Shown in pieces: positions 8,970 to 17,701 of a DNA stretch of 64,000 nt (the stretch's first letter is position 1; each line of letters begins with the position of its first letter). The stretch comes from Comamonas sp. BIGb0124 (GTDB lineage: Bacteria; Pseudomonadota; Gammaproteobacteria; Burkholderiales; Burkholderiaceae_C). The stretch is taken from NCBI RefSeq assembly GCF_003752175.1, contig NZ_RJVF01000013.1, positions 186,001 to 250,000 of the forward strand, read 5' to 3'. The notes beneath the pieces are model-generated. The model saw nothing but the letters and a program-made list of their open reading frames with translations, did not search any database and was not told where the DNA came from. The translations under genes and the position numbers were made by a program.

Positions 8970-10862
8970 TCAAACCGCGTCCATAGTGGGCACCGCGGCC
9001 ATCAACTCGCGGGTGTAGGCATGGCTGGGCTGGGCAAACACGGCCTCGGCCGGGCCCTGCTCGACCAGCCGGCCGCGCTGCATCACGCCGACGTCGTCGC
9101 ACATGTAGCGGATCACTGCCAGGTTGTGGCTGATGAGCAGGTAGGTGAGCCCGAACTCGTCCTGCAGATCGCGCATGAGGTTGAGCACCTGGGCCTGCAC
9201 CGAGACGTCGAGCGAGGACGTCGGCTCGTCGCAGACGATGAAGTCGGGTTTGCTCACCAGCGCACGCGCAATGGCGATGCGCTGACGCTGGCCGCCCGAG
9301 AACTGGTGCGGGTAACGCGTCGCCACGTCGGCCGGCAGACGCACACGCGACAGGGCTTCGGCCACGCGTTCGCGGGTCTCGGCCGCAGTGCGGGTCAGGC
9401 CCAGCACCTCCAGCGGCTCGGCGATGATCTGCTCCACCCGCCAACGCGGGTTCAGGCTGGCATACGGATCCTGGAAAATCATCTGGAAACGCCGGCGCAG
9501 CTTGAGCATCGAGGCCCCGGAATGCCCGCCGGCCCAGCGGTCGATGCCGTCGAACCAGACCCGGCCTTCGGTCGGCTGCAACAGGCCGGCCACCATGCGC
9601 GCCACGGTCGACTTGCCCGAACCCGACTCGCCCACCAGCCCGTAGGTGGTGCCGCGCCGGATCTCGAGGCTGACCCCGTCGACCGCACGCAGCACCTTGC
9701 GCGGCTCGCGCGCCAGCACACGCGTCAGCCAGCCGGCCGAGAGATCGAATTCACGCGCCAGGCCGTCGACCTTGAGCAGCACGGGCTGTGCGGCCGCGCC
9801 GCCACCGCGCGCAGCCGGCGGCACGGTCTCGGGGGCAGCAGCCACCGGTGCCGTGCCCGAGGCCACATCCTGGCCGATCTCCGGCACCGGCAGCCGATGC
9901 AGCCGGCGATGCACCGAGGGAATCGCGGCCATCAGCGCACGGGTATAGGGCCGAGCCGGCGCATGCAGGATCTGCCGCACCGGCCCGGTCTCGAGCACCT
10001 GGCCGCGGTACATCACGGTCACGCGGTCGGCCGCCTCGGCGATCACGCCCATGTCGTGGGTGATCAGCATGGCGGCCATGCCGCGCTCGCGGCACACGCG
10101 CTGGAAGACCCGGATCACCTGGGCCTGCACGGACACATCCAGTGCCGTGGTCGGCTCGTCGGCAATGATGAGTTCGGGCTCGGCGCACAGCGCCAGTGCA
10201 ATCGCCACGCGCTGCCGCTGCCCGCCCGAAAGCTGGTGCGGATACTGGTCGACCCGGATCGACGGATCCGGAATCTCGACCTCGGTGAGCAAGGCGATGG
10301 CGCGGCGCCGCGCTTCTTCGGCGCTCACCCGCAGGTGGGTGCGCAAGGTGTCGACCAGTTGCTGCCCGACGGTGTAGACGGGGTTGAGGCTGGTCAGCGG
10401 ATCCTGGAACACCATGGCGATGCGGCGGCCGCGGATGCGGCGCAGGTCCTCGCCGCGCAAGGTGTCGATGCGTTCGCCCTGCAGCTCGACCGTGCCGTGC
10501 GAGATGCGTCCGGGCGCTTCGAGCAACCCCATCACGGCCAGGCCGGTCATGGACTTGCCCGCACCCGATTCGCCCACCACTCCCAGGATCTCGCCGCGGC
10601 CGATCTCGAACGAGACACGGTCGAGCACATGCACGGGGCCGCGGTAGGTGTCGAAGGTCACGCTCAGATCCTGCACGCGCAGCACGGGCGGGACGGGCGA
10701 AGACCGGGCAGCGGCAGGCGGATGCCCGGAAGAGGCGGAGGCGGATGCGGCCCGTGGCTGGACCGGCTCGGTGGCGTTCATGTCGTGCGGGTCTGCGGTG
10801 GGGTTGAGCGAATCGGCCGGACCCTGCGGGTCCCGGGTGCGTGAATCCTGTGTGTCTTGCAT
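8970..10862 (-). CDS. Peptide/glutathione-type ABC transporter, fused double ATPase
   Basis: A 630-residue protein with two complete nucleotide-binding domains in tandem, equivalent to DppD plus DppF fused, as in GsiA. The first domain (about 60-320) has Walker A GESGAGKS and signature LSGGQRQR. The second (about 365-625) has GESGSGKS and FSGGQRQR. The first 55 residues are low-complexity. It is the last gene of a four-gene minus-strand operon after the receptor and two permeases, 21 nt behind the second permease, and would power import of di- or oligopeptides. The fused architecture and length fit the glutathione transporter GsiA, but the substrate is not determined by sequence. Confidence 0.92.
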   Translation of the reverse strand: MQDTQDSRTRDPQGPADSLNPTADPHDMNATEPVQPRAASASASSGHPPAAARSSPVPPVLRVQDLSVTFDTYRGPVHVLDRVSFEIGRGEILGVVGESGAGKSMTGLAVMGLLEAPGRISHGTVELQGERIDTLRGEDLRRIRGRRIAMVFQDPLTSLNPVYTVGQQLVDTLRTHLRVSAEEARRRAIALLTEVEIPDPSIRVDQYPHQLSGGQRQRVAIALALCAEPELIIADEPTTALDVSVQAQVIRVFQRVCRERGMAAMLITHDMGVIAEAADRVTVMYRGQVLETGPVRQILHAPARPYTRALMAAIPSVHRRLHRLPVPEIGQDVASGTAPVAAAPETVPPAARGGGAAAQPVLLKVDGLAREFDLSAGWLTRVLAREPRKVLRAVDGVSLEIRRGTTYGLVGESGSGKSTVARMVAGLLQPTEGRVWFDGIDRWAGGHSGASMLKLRRRFQMIFQDPYASLNPRWRVEQIIAEPLEVLGLTRTAAETRERVAEALSRVRLPADVATRYPHQFSGGQRQRIAIARALVSKPDFIVCDEPTSSLDVSVQAQVLNLMRDLQDEFGLTYLLISHNLAVIRYMCDDVGVMQRGRLVEQGPAEAVFAQPSHAYTRELMAAVPTMDAV

Positions 10863-10883
10863 GGTGCCGTGCAGCCTTTTGCG

Positions 10884-11798
10884 TTACTGCAGCTTGGGAT
10901 TGAGCGCATCGCGCAGCCAATCCCCCACCAGGTTCACCGACAGGGCCAGCAGCAGCAACATCAACGCGGGAAACAGCAGAATCCACCATTCGCCCGAAAA
11001 CAGGAACCCCTGCCCGATGCGGATCAGCGTGCCCAGCGAAGGCTCGGTGGGGGGCAGCCCCACGCCGAGGTACGACAGCGTGGACTCGGTCACGATGGCC
11101 AGCGCAAAGCTGATGGTGGCGATCACGAGCACCGGCGCCAGCAGATTGGGCAGGATGTGGCGCACCAGGATGGCGGCCCGCGAGCGGCCGATCAATTGGG
11201 CGGCGGCCACGTAGTCCTTGTGTTTCTCGACCATCACCGCGCCGCGCACGGTGCGTGCGTACTGCACCCAGTCGGACAGCGCGATCGCCAGCACGATCAC
11301 GTAGATCGCCATGTCGTCGCGGTAACCGGCCGGCAGAATGCCGCGGGCCACGCCGAAGATCAGCAAGGCCACCAGCAGCACCGGGAAGGTGAGCTGCACG
11401 TCGGCGATGCGCATGACGAGGTTGTCGAACCAGCCGCCGAAGTAGCCCGCCGCCAGGCCCAGCGGTACGCCGATCAGCAGCGACAGCGCCACGGCCGACA
11501 GGCCCACCAGCACCGACATGCGCAGGCCGTACAGAATCGACGACCAGACGTCGCGCCCCTGGTCGTCCGCACCCAGCAGGTAGCGGCCGCCGGCCATGCC
11601 CTCTTGGCCCGGCGGCGTGAAGGCGTCGAGCAGCTCGAGCCCGGCCGGGTCGTACGGATTCTGGCTGGCCAGCCAGGGTGCCAGCAAGGCCCCCAGCAGG
11701 CACAGCAGCAGCGCCACGGTGGCCAACTGCGCAGTGCGTGAATGCGCCCAAGATCGCTTCACGGGAGAGTCGGATCGGCGCCAGGACAGAGTTTTCAT
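10884..11798 (-). CDS. Peptide-type ABC permease, DppC/GsiD family
   Basis: A 304-residue inner-membrane permease with an N-terminal hydrophobic helix followed by the DppC-type extracytoplasmic loop (LGADDQGRD) and the coupling-helix region around VAAAQLIGRS. Five to six membrane helices can be picked out. The ATG at 11798 was preferred over an upstream in-frame start because it places the usual short basic cytoplasmic segment before the first helix. It pairs with the next upstream DppB-like permease and the downstream fused ATPase. Confidence 0.9.
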   Translation of the reverse strand: MKTLSWRRSDSPVKRSWAHSRTAQLATVALLLCLLGALLAPWLASQNPYDPAGLELLDAFTPPGQEGMAGGRYLLGADDQGRDVWSSILYGLRMSVLVGLSAVALSLLIGVPLGLAAGYFGGWFDNLVMRIADVQLTFPVLLVALLIFGVARGILPAGYRDDMAIYVIVLAIALSDWVQYARTVRGAVMVEKHKDYVAAAQLIGRSRAAILVRHILPNLLAPVLVIATISFALAIVTESTLSYLGVGLPPTEPSLGTLIRIGQGFLFSGEWWILLFPALMLLLLALSVNLVGDWLRDALNPKLQ

Positions 11799-11874
11799 AA
11801 GCCTCGGGAAAACAGACAGCAGACGGTGGGCAGGAAGACGGCGCACGCGGGACGAGGCCAGCGGCAGAGGCGGC

Positions 11875-12840
11875 TCAGCGCTTGCGCAGGCGCGGATCCA
11901 CCAGCACGTACAGCAGATCGACCAGGAAATTGATGCTGACGTACAGCACCGCGATCAGCAGCAGATACGCGGCGATCACCGGCACATCGACTGCCTGGAT
12001 GGACGAGATGAACAGCAGCCCGACGCCCGGCCACTGGAACACCGTCTCGGTGACGATGGCAAAAGCGATCAGCGAGCCGATCTGCAGCCCGGCAATGGTG
12101 ATCACCGGAATCATGGTGTTGCGCAGCGCATAACCGAAGTGGATGCGGCGCTCGGGAATGCCGCGGGCCCGCGCGAAGCGGATGTGGTCGGCGCGCAGCG
12201 TCTCCAGCATCTCGGCGCGCACCAGGCGCATGATCAACGTGAGCTTGAAGAACCCCAGCGTGAAGGCCGGCATGATCAGCGAGGCCCAGCCCGAGGCCGT
12301 CAGCAGCCCGGTCTGCCAACTGCCCAGCATCACGGTCTCGCCGCGTCCGAACGAAGGCAGCCAGCGCAGCTCGACCGCAAACAGGTAGATCAGCCCGATG
12401 CCGATGAGGAAGGTCGGCAGCGACACCCCCACCAGCGAGAGCGACATGATGCCGCGCGAGACCCAGCTCTCGCGCCGGATGGCGGTGTACACCCCCAGCG
12501 CAATGCCGCCGGCCACCGCCAGCACGGCGGCCACCAGGGCGAGCTCGAGCGTGGCGGGCAGGCGTTCGGCGATCACGTCGACCACCGGGCGCCGCAGCCG
12601 ATAAGAGATGCCGAAATCGCCCTGCACCGCGCGGCGCAGGTAATCGAGGTACTGCTCGGCGACCGGGCGGTCGAAGCCCAGGCTGGCCATCATCGCCTGG
12701 CGCTCTTGCACCGAGGCGTCTTCGCCCAGCAGGCTGATGGTGGGGTCGCCGATGTAGCGGAACACCACGAAGGCGATGAACGACACCACCAGCAGGACGA
12801 TCACCGACTGCCCGAGCCGGCGAAGCACATGGACCAGCAT
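11875..12840 (-). CDS. Peptide-type ABC permease, DppB/GsiC family
   Basis: A 321-residue inner-membrane permease. Helix 1 begins at once (LRRLGQSVIVLLVVSF), followed by a short periplasmic stretch, the DFGISY segment typical of DppB proteins, and the conserved cytoplasmic loop HIRFARARGIPERR that docks on the ATPase. It ends in DLLYVLVDPRL, the family's usual C-terminus. It is separated from the receptor gene by 16 nt and from the DppC-like gene by 76 nt, consistent with one transcript. Confidence 0.92.
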   Translation of the reverse strand: MLVHVLRRLGQSVIVLLVVSFIAFVVFRYIGDPTISLLGEDASVQERQAMMASLGFDRPVAEQYLDYLRRAVQGDFGISYRLRRPVVDVIAERLPATLELALVAAVLAVAGGIALGVYTAIRRESWVSRGIMSLSLVGVSLPTFLIGIGLIYLFAVELRWLPSFGRGETVMLGSWQTGLLTASGWASLIMPAFTLGFFKLTLIMRLVRAEMLETLRADHIRFARARGIPERRIHFGYALRNTMIPVITIAGLQIGSLIAFAIVTETVFQWPGVGLLFISSIQAVDVPVIAAYLLLIAVLYVSINFLVDLLYVLVDPRLRKR

Positions 12841-12856
12841 GGCCTGTGCCCCCGCG

Positions 12857-14467
12857 TCAGCGGTTGGTCACCGTGGCGTTCTTGAAGTAGGTGTAGTTCA
12901 TCGGATCGACCGGGATGTCGAGCTTGCGGTTCATCGCGTAATGCAGCACCTGGTTGTGGATCGGGATGTAGATCTGCTCTTTCTGCACCACGCTCCAGAT
13001 GTCGTGCAGCGCCGCATCGCGCTTGGCCTTGTCGCTCTCGGACGAAAGCGAGACGATCTTCTGATCCAGCTCGGCATTGCTGTAGCGCGTGGCGTTGGTC
13101 GAGCCCCGGCCGTTCTTGCCGCGGGTGTGCACCAGGTAATCGAAGATGTAGGCGGAATCGAAGGTGGGCACGCCCCAGCCGAACAGGTAGAAGTCGGTGT
13201 CGGCCGAGTTGATGGCCGCCGAGTGCAGCGCGATCGGCCGTGCCGCCACCGAGGCCTTGACGCCGATGCGGCCCAGGAAACCCGAGATCGCCGTGCAGAT
13301 GGCTTCGTCGTTCACGTAGCGGTCGTTGGGGCAATGCAGGGTGATGCCGAAGCCGTTGGGGTAACCCGCGTCGGCCAGCAGTTTCTTGGCTTGCGCGACG
13401 TCGGTCTTGGGATACTGGTCGAAGGCCTTTTCGTAGCCGTGCACAAAAGGCGGCGAGATGATGCCGGTGGGCTGCGACATGCCGCGCATCACCGCACGCT
13501 TGATGGCGTCGCGGTCGATGGCGATGTTGAAGGCCTGGCGCACGCGGGGGTCGGCCAGCGGGTTCTTGTCCTTCACATCGGCGTTCTTGAGCGGCTCGGC
13601 GCCCACGTTCAGGCCCAGGAAGATGGTGCGGTTCTCGGGGCCTTCGTTGACGCGCAGCGACTTGTCGGCCTGCAGCCGGGCAATGTCTTGCACGGGCACG
13701 TCCTGCACAAAATCGACTTCGCCCGAGAGCAGTGCCGCGACGCGTGTGGCCGGCGCCTTGATGGGCATGAACACCACTTCGGTGACTTGCAGCGGCACCT
13801 GGCCCTTGCCCCAGTAGTCGGGGAACTGCTTGAGCACCGTGCGGCTGTCCTGCTCGCGCGAAGCCAGCACGTAGGGGCCGGTGCCGTTCACGTTGCGGGT
13901 GTAGTGGTTCTCGACCGTGCTTTTCTCGTCCTGCGGCAGTTCGGCCTTGTTGGCCTTCGAGAACGCCGCGTTGACGATGAAGATGTTGACCAGGTTGTCC
14001 GGGAAGATCAGGTTGGGGCCCTTGGTCTTCACGTGCACCGTGAGGTTGTCGACCTTGCTCACCTTGTCGACCGAGGCCAGCAGGGCCTTGAAGCCCGAGG
14101 AAGGCGCCAGGGCGCGCTCCAGCGAGAACACGACGTCGTCGGCAGTGAGCGTGGCGCCGTCGTGGAACTTGACGTTGGGCCGCAGCTTGAACTCCCACAC
14201 CGTCGGGTCGCTGGTCAGCCCCCACGAAGTCGCCAGGGCGGGGATCAGCTTGCCCTTGATGTCGCGCAGCACCAGCGGTTCGTAGATCTGGTGCGAGACA
14301 TTGATGTTGGTCCCCGTGTTGACCGAGTGCGGGTCGAGCGTCGCGGCATCGGACGAACGCACCCAGCGCACCGTCTCGGCCATGGCGGCGGGCACATGGA
14401 ACAGGGTGGCGGCCAGACCGGCCGCGATCAGGGCACGGCGCAGGGGGGTGTTCAACATCATGACCAT
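12857..14467 (-). CDS. Peptide-type ABC substrate-binding protein (SBP family 5)
   Basis: A 536-residue periplasmic receptor and first gene of the minus-strand operon. The start at 14467 has a GGAG ribosome site 8 nt away and gives a normal signal peptide cleaved after AAMA. Family-5 features are the DAATLDPH strand, YEPLVLRD, VKFHDGATLTADDV and the FDYLVHTRG region near the C-terminus. Such proteins bind dipeptides, oligopeptides, glutathione or similar ligands. The association with a GsiA-like fused ATPase makes a glutathione-like ligand plausible, and the neighbouring sulfur-nanocompartment operon is consistent with this. The ligand is inference. Confidence 0.9.
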   Translation of the reverse strand: MVMMLNTPLRRALIAAGLAATLFHVPAAMAETVRWVRSSDAATLDPHSVNTGTNINVSHQIYEPLVLRDIKGKLIPALATSWGLTSDPTVWEFKLRPNVKFHDGATLTADDVVFSLERALAPSSGFKALLASVDKVSKVDNLTVHVKTKGPNLIFPDNLVNIFIVNAAFSKANKAELPQDEKSTVENHYTRNVNGTGPYVLASREQDSRTVLKQFPDYWGKGQVPLQVTEVVFMPIKAPATRVAALLSGEVDFVQDVPVQDIARLQADKSLRVNEGPENRTIFLGLNVGAEPLKNADVKDKNPLADPRVRQAFNIAIDRDAIKRAVMRGMSQPTGIISPPFVHGYEKAFDQYPKTDVAQAKKLLADAGYPNGFGITLHCPNDRYVNDEAICTAISGFLGRIGVKASVAARPIALHSAAINSADTDFYLFGWGVPTFDSAYIFDYLVHTRGKNGRGSTNATRYSNAELDQKIVSLSSESDKAKRDAALHDIWSVVQKEQIYIPIHNQVLHYAMNRKLDIPVDPMNYTYFKNATVTNR

Positions 14468-14664
14468 GGGTGGGTCTCCAGCTTGTGTGTCGAGAAGGCC
14501 GCCATGCGTCCTTCGTCGTGAGTCGAACGATGGAACGGCTGCGCGGACGGAACGCGGCCCGGATCGGCGGTGCCGCCCCGGATCTGCGTAAAAGACACAA
14601 AGATAACCCGAAAATGACGCAATCGGAGCGAATTCCCTGCCCCGATCGCACAAACCTGCGTTGC

Positions 14665-14695
14665 CGCCCCCGCGCCCGCTCGGGCACCGGGGGCG
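14665..14695. terminator. Strong hairpin after the cysteine desulfurase gene
   Basis: CGCCCCCG (14665-14672) pairs perfectly with CGGGGGCG (14688-14695), with an inner GCCCG/CGGGC stem. It lies 10 nt beyond the minus-strand desulfurase stop and upstream of the next minus-strand operon, so it probably separates the two transcripts. There is no clear U-tract. The rest of 14468-14705 holds the unlocated promoter of the ABC operon and nothing else recognisable. Confidence 0.6.
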
Positions 14696-14705
14696 TTTCA
14701 TGCCA

Positions 14706-16751
14706 TCAGTAGATGCGATGCCGGGCCGCCTGCAGCCGATGCAGGGTCTCGACCAGCAGATCGACATCCGCGCAGGTGTTGTAGAAGGCCAGCGAAGGCC
14801 GCACGGTGGCTTCGACACCAAAACGCCGCAAGATGGGCTGCGCGCAGTGGTGCCCCGAGCGCACGGCGATGCCGACCTCGTTGAGCGCCTGCCCGACCTC
14901 TTCGGTGCGATGGCCCTCGAGCGTGAACGACAGCACGCTGGCCTTGTCCGCGGCGGTGCCGATCAGCCGGATGCCGCGCACGTCGCGGATCAGCCCGGTC
15001 GCGTAGGCCAGCAGATGGTGCTCGTAGGCGCCGATGTTCTCGATGCCCAGCGCGTCGACGTAGTCGATGGCTGCGCCCAGCCCGACCGCATCGGCGATGT
15101 TGCCCGTGCCCGCCTCGAAACGGTTGGGGGCGTCGTGATACTGGATGCGCTCGAAGCTCACGTCCTGGATCATGTTGCCGCCGCCTTGCCACGGCGGCAG
15201 GCTGTTGAGCAGTTCCTCGCGGCCGTAGAGCACGCCGATGCCGGTCGGGCCGAACAGCTTGTGTCCCGAGAACACGAAGAAGTCGGGCCTCAGCGCCTGC
15301 AGATCGACACGCATGTGGGAGACCGACTGCGCGCCGTCGAGCAGCACCGTGACGCCGGCTGCACGCGCGATGTCGATGATGCGCTGTGCCGGCGTGACCG
15401 TGCCCAGCGCATTCGAGACCTGCGTGAAGGCCACCAGGCGGGTGCGCGGCGTGAACAGCTGCGCGTAGGCATCGAGCCGGATCTGCCCGTCGTCGTCCAC
15501 CGGGATCACGCGGATGCGAGCGCCTTTTTCCTGCGCCAGGCGATGCCAGGGCACGATGTTGGCATGGTGCTCTAGGTGCGAGACGATGATTTCATCGCCC
15601 TCCCCGATGTGGGTGCGGCCCCAGGTCTGGGCGACCAGGTTGATGGACTCGGTGGTGCCGCGCGTGAACACGATCTCGTGGGTCGACCGGGCATTGACGA
15701 AGGCCCGCACCTTCTCGCGCGCACCCTCGTAGGCATCGGTCGCGCGCGCGGCCAGGGCATGCGCGGCACGATGGATGTTGGAGTTCTCGTGCTCGTAGAA
15801 GTAGCTGACGCGGTCGATCACGCTTTGCGGTTTCTGCGTGGTGGCGGCATTGTCCAGCCAGACCAGCGGCCGGCCGTTGACCCGTTCGCGCAGGATGGGG
15901 AAATCGCGCTTGACGCGTTCCACATCGAAGGCCGGCGTGTAGGCATGCGGCAACTGGCCGGCCTGCGGCGACGCACCCGGCAGACGGCTGGCACCGAGCT
16001 GCGACACAGGCGCGTGCAGAGGCCCCAAGGGGCTGGCGTGGGCGGCTACGCGGGTCTCCAGAAAGTAGAACGGGCTGCTGCCTGCACCGGCGGACTGTGC
16101 GTAGGGCAACTGAGGCGGCGCAGGGCGGCCGGGGCTCTGCAGCAGTTGTGCCAGCTCGCGGGCAAAAGGCTGTTCGTCGGCGTACGGCAGGCTGGAGCCG
16201 CCGGCGGGGGTGGCCGGGGATCCACCCGGCAATCCACCCGGCGACAGGCCCGGAGACACACCCGGCGACCGGCCATGCGACGCGCCATGCAACGCGTGAT
16301 GCGAGGGCGCCTCGGGCCGGCTGGCGGACGGGTGCGTCTCCCACGCGGCCGGACTCGCCGACGGCAGCGCATGGCCTGGCGAAGCTCCGCCGCCGTTCGC
16401 CGAGGCGGGCAGCGTACCGGCGGCACCCGGCACCGGCACGCCGTCGCCCGGCCGGCGTGCGATGCCGTGCGGGTCGCTCAGTGCACTCTGGGGCTGCGCC
16501 AGGCTGCGCACGCTGTCGCCCTGCAGGCCATGCGCCGGCGGCTGCACGGGCGCGGGCTGCAAGCCACCGGGCTGCAGACTCGCCGGCTGAAGGCTTGCCG
16601 GCTGGAAACTTGCGGGCTGCGCGAGGGCCACCGGCTGCACGCCGCTTGCGGGCCCACCGCCCGGCGGTGCCGAGAACAAGGCATTGGCCAGTTGCGCCAG
16701 GGCCGCCACGTCGGGCAGGCCCGGCGGTGGCGTGAAATCACTTGTACTCAT
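14706..16751 (-). CDS. Encapsulin-cargo cysteine desulfurase (SufS-like) with long disordered N-terminus
   Basis: A 681-residue PLP enzyme that takes sulfur from L-cysteine as a persulfide, leaving alanine. Residues about 270-681 are a full class-V aminotransferase fold: D300 in LDNAATTQ, the PLP-binding lysine K498 in SGHKLFGPTG, and active-site C636 in RSGHHCAQP, the SufS-type loop. Residues 1 to about 270 are Gly/Pro/Ala/Ser/Gln-rich low complexity with QPASL-type repeats (about 44-70) and recurring LPYA/LPHA motifs at 188, 215 and 267. An ordinary SufS has about 410 residues and no such extension. In family 2A encapsulin systems this segment is the cargo-loading domain. The ATG lies inside the shell gene (14-nt overlap), so translation is probably coupled. 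Confidence 0.93.
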   Translation of the reverse strand: MSTSDFTPPPGLPDVAALAQLANALFSAPPGGGPASGVQPVALAQPASFQPASLQPASLQPGGLQPAPVQPPAHGLQGDSVRSLAQPQSALSDPHGIARRPGDGVPVPGAAGTLPASANGGGASPGHALPSASPAAWETHPSASRPEAPSHHALHGASHGRSPGVSPGLSPGGLPGGSPATPAGGSSLPYADEQPFARELAQLLQSPGRPAPPQLPYAQSAGAGSSPFYFLETRVAAHASPLGPLHAPVSQLGASRLPGASPQAGQLPHAYTPAFDVERVKRDFPILRERVNGRPLVWLDNAATTQKPQSVIDRVSYFYEHENSNIHRAAHALAARATDAYEGAREKVRAFVNARSTHEIVFTRGTTESINLVAQTWGRTHIGEGDEIIVSHLEHHANIVPWHRLAQEKGARIRVIPVDDDGQIRLDAYAQLFTPRTRLVAFTQVSNALGTVTPAQRIIDIARAAGVTVLLDGAQSVSHMRVDLQALRPDFFVFSGHKLFGPTGIGVLYGREELLNSLPPWQGGGNMIQDVSFERIQYHDAPNRFEAGTGNIADAVGLGAAIDYVDALGIENIGAYEHHLLAYATGLIRDVRGIRLIGTAADKASVLSFTLEGHRTEEVGQALNEVGIAVRSGHHCAQPILRRFGVEATVRPSLAFYNTCADVDLLVETLHRLQAARHRIY

Positions 16752-17655
16752 GGTACTTGCCCGTTTCCACGCCCTCGAGCACGGCCAGTGCATCGTCGGT
16801 CAGCACGGCCAGCGAGCAGTACAGCGACACCAGATAAGACGCGATGGCCTTGTCGTTGATGCCCATGAAACGAACGGCCAGACCCGGGCTGGTGCCGCCG
16901 GGCAGATCGGGCTGGAACAGGCCGACCACGCCCTGGCGGCTCTCGCCGGTGCGGATCAGCAGGATCTTGCTCTTGCCGCCCACCACCGGCACTTTGTCCG
17001 AAGGGATCAGCGGCACGCCGCGCCAGGTGATGAACTGCGAGCCGAACAGCGAGACCGTGGGCGGCGGCACGCCACGGCGTGTGCACTCGCGGCCGAAGGC
17101 AGCCAGCGCCAGCGGATGCAGCAGGAAGAATCCGGGCTCTTTCCAGACCTTGCTCAGCAGTTCGTCGAGGTCGTCGGGCGTGGGCGCGCCGGTGCGGGTC
17201 TTGATGACCTGACGCGGCGCGGCGCTGGCGATCAGGCCGTATTCCTTGTTGTTGATGAGCTCGCTTTCCTGGCGCTCCTTGACCGTCTCGATGGTCAGGC
17301 GCAACTGTTCGCTGATCTGGTTGTAGGGTTTGCTGTAGAGGTCGGACACCCGCGTGTGCACATCCAGCACGGTGTTGACCGCGGAGAGGTAGTACTCGCG
17401 CGGGTTCTCGACATAGTCGACTAAGGTGCTGGGCAGCACCCGTTCGTCGCGGCCCGAGCAATCGACCTCGGCCACCGAGCCTTCTTTCACCTTGTTGACG
17501 CGATACACGCCCGCCTCGACCGGAATCCAGTTCAGCAGATGGGTCAGCCAGCGCGGCGTGATGGATTCCATCTGCGGCACGGTGCGGGTCGCAACCGCCA
17601 ACTGTCTGGCGGCGACATCGCCTAGTGCGGTCTGGGGTTCGTGTTTGGTGGCCAT
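16738..17655 (-). CDS. Family 2A encapsulin shell protein (SrpI-like)
   Basis: A 305-residue capsid-like protein predicted to self-assemble into an icosahedral protein shell. It is recognised as family 2A by overall length and sequence character (VPQMESITPRWL near the N-terminus, NNKEYGLIASA, GFFLLHPLALAAFGREC, GVVGLFQPDLPGG, VRFMGINDKAIASYL) and by its partners: a cysteine desulfurase with a disordered extension and a serine acetyltransferase. The start at 17655 has a GGAG site 8 nt upstream. It has no signal peptide or membrane helix, so it is cytoplasmic. Homologous shells of this family enclose the desulfurase and can hold elemental sulfur. It lies 46 nt after epsC and overlaps the cargo gene. 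Confidence 0.92.
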   Translation of the reverse strand: MATKHEPQTALGDVAARQLAVATRTVPQMESITPRWLTHLLNWIPVEAGVYRVNKVKEGSVAEVDCSGRDERVLPSTLVDYVENPREYYLSAVNTVLDVHTRVSDLYSKPYNQISEQLRLTIETVKERQESELINNKEYGLIASAAPRQVIKTRTGAPTPDDLDELLSKVWKEPGFFLLHPLALAAFGRECTRRGVPPPTVSLFGSQFITWRGVPLIPSDKVPVVGGKSKILLIRTGESRQGVVGLFQPDLPGGTSPGLAVRFMGINDKAIASYLVSLYCSLAVLTDDALAVLEGVETGKYHEYK

Positions 17656-17701
17656 GAAAAAGACTCCGTTGAAAAACAGGTAGGTGAAAGAAGAAATGCG
17701 T

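Noticed and set aside
15930-16751. N-terminal extension of the cysteine desulfurase considered a wrong start or frameshift
   Set aside because: It is continuous in frame, begins at a sensible ATG overlapping the shell gene, and matches the disordered cargo-loading segments known for family 2A systems.
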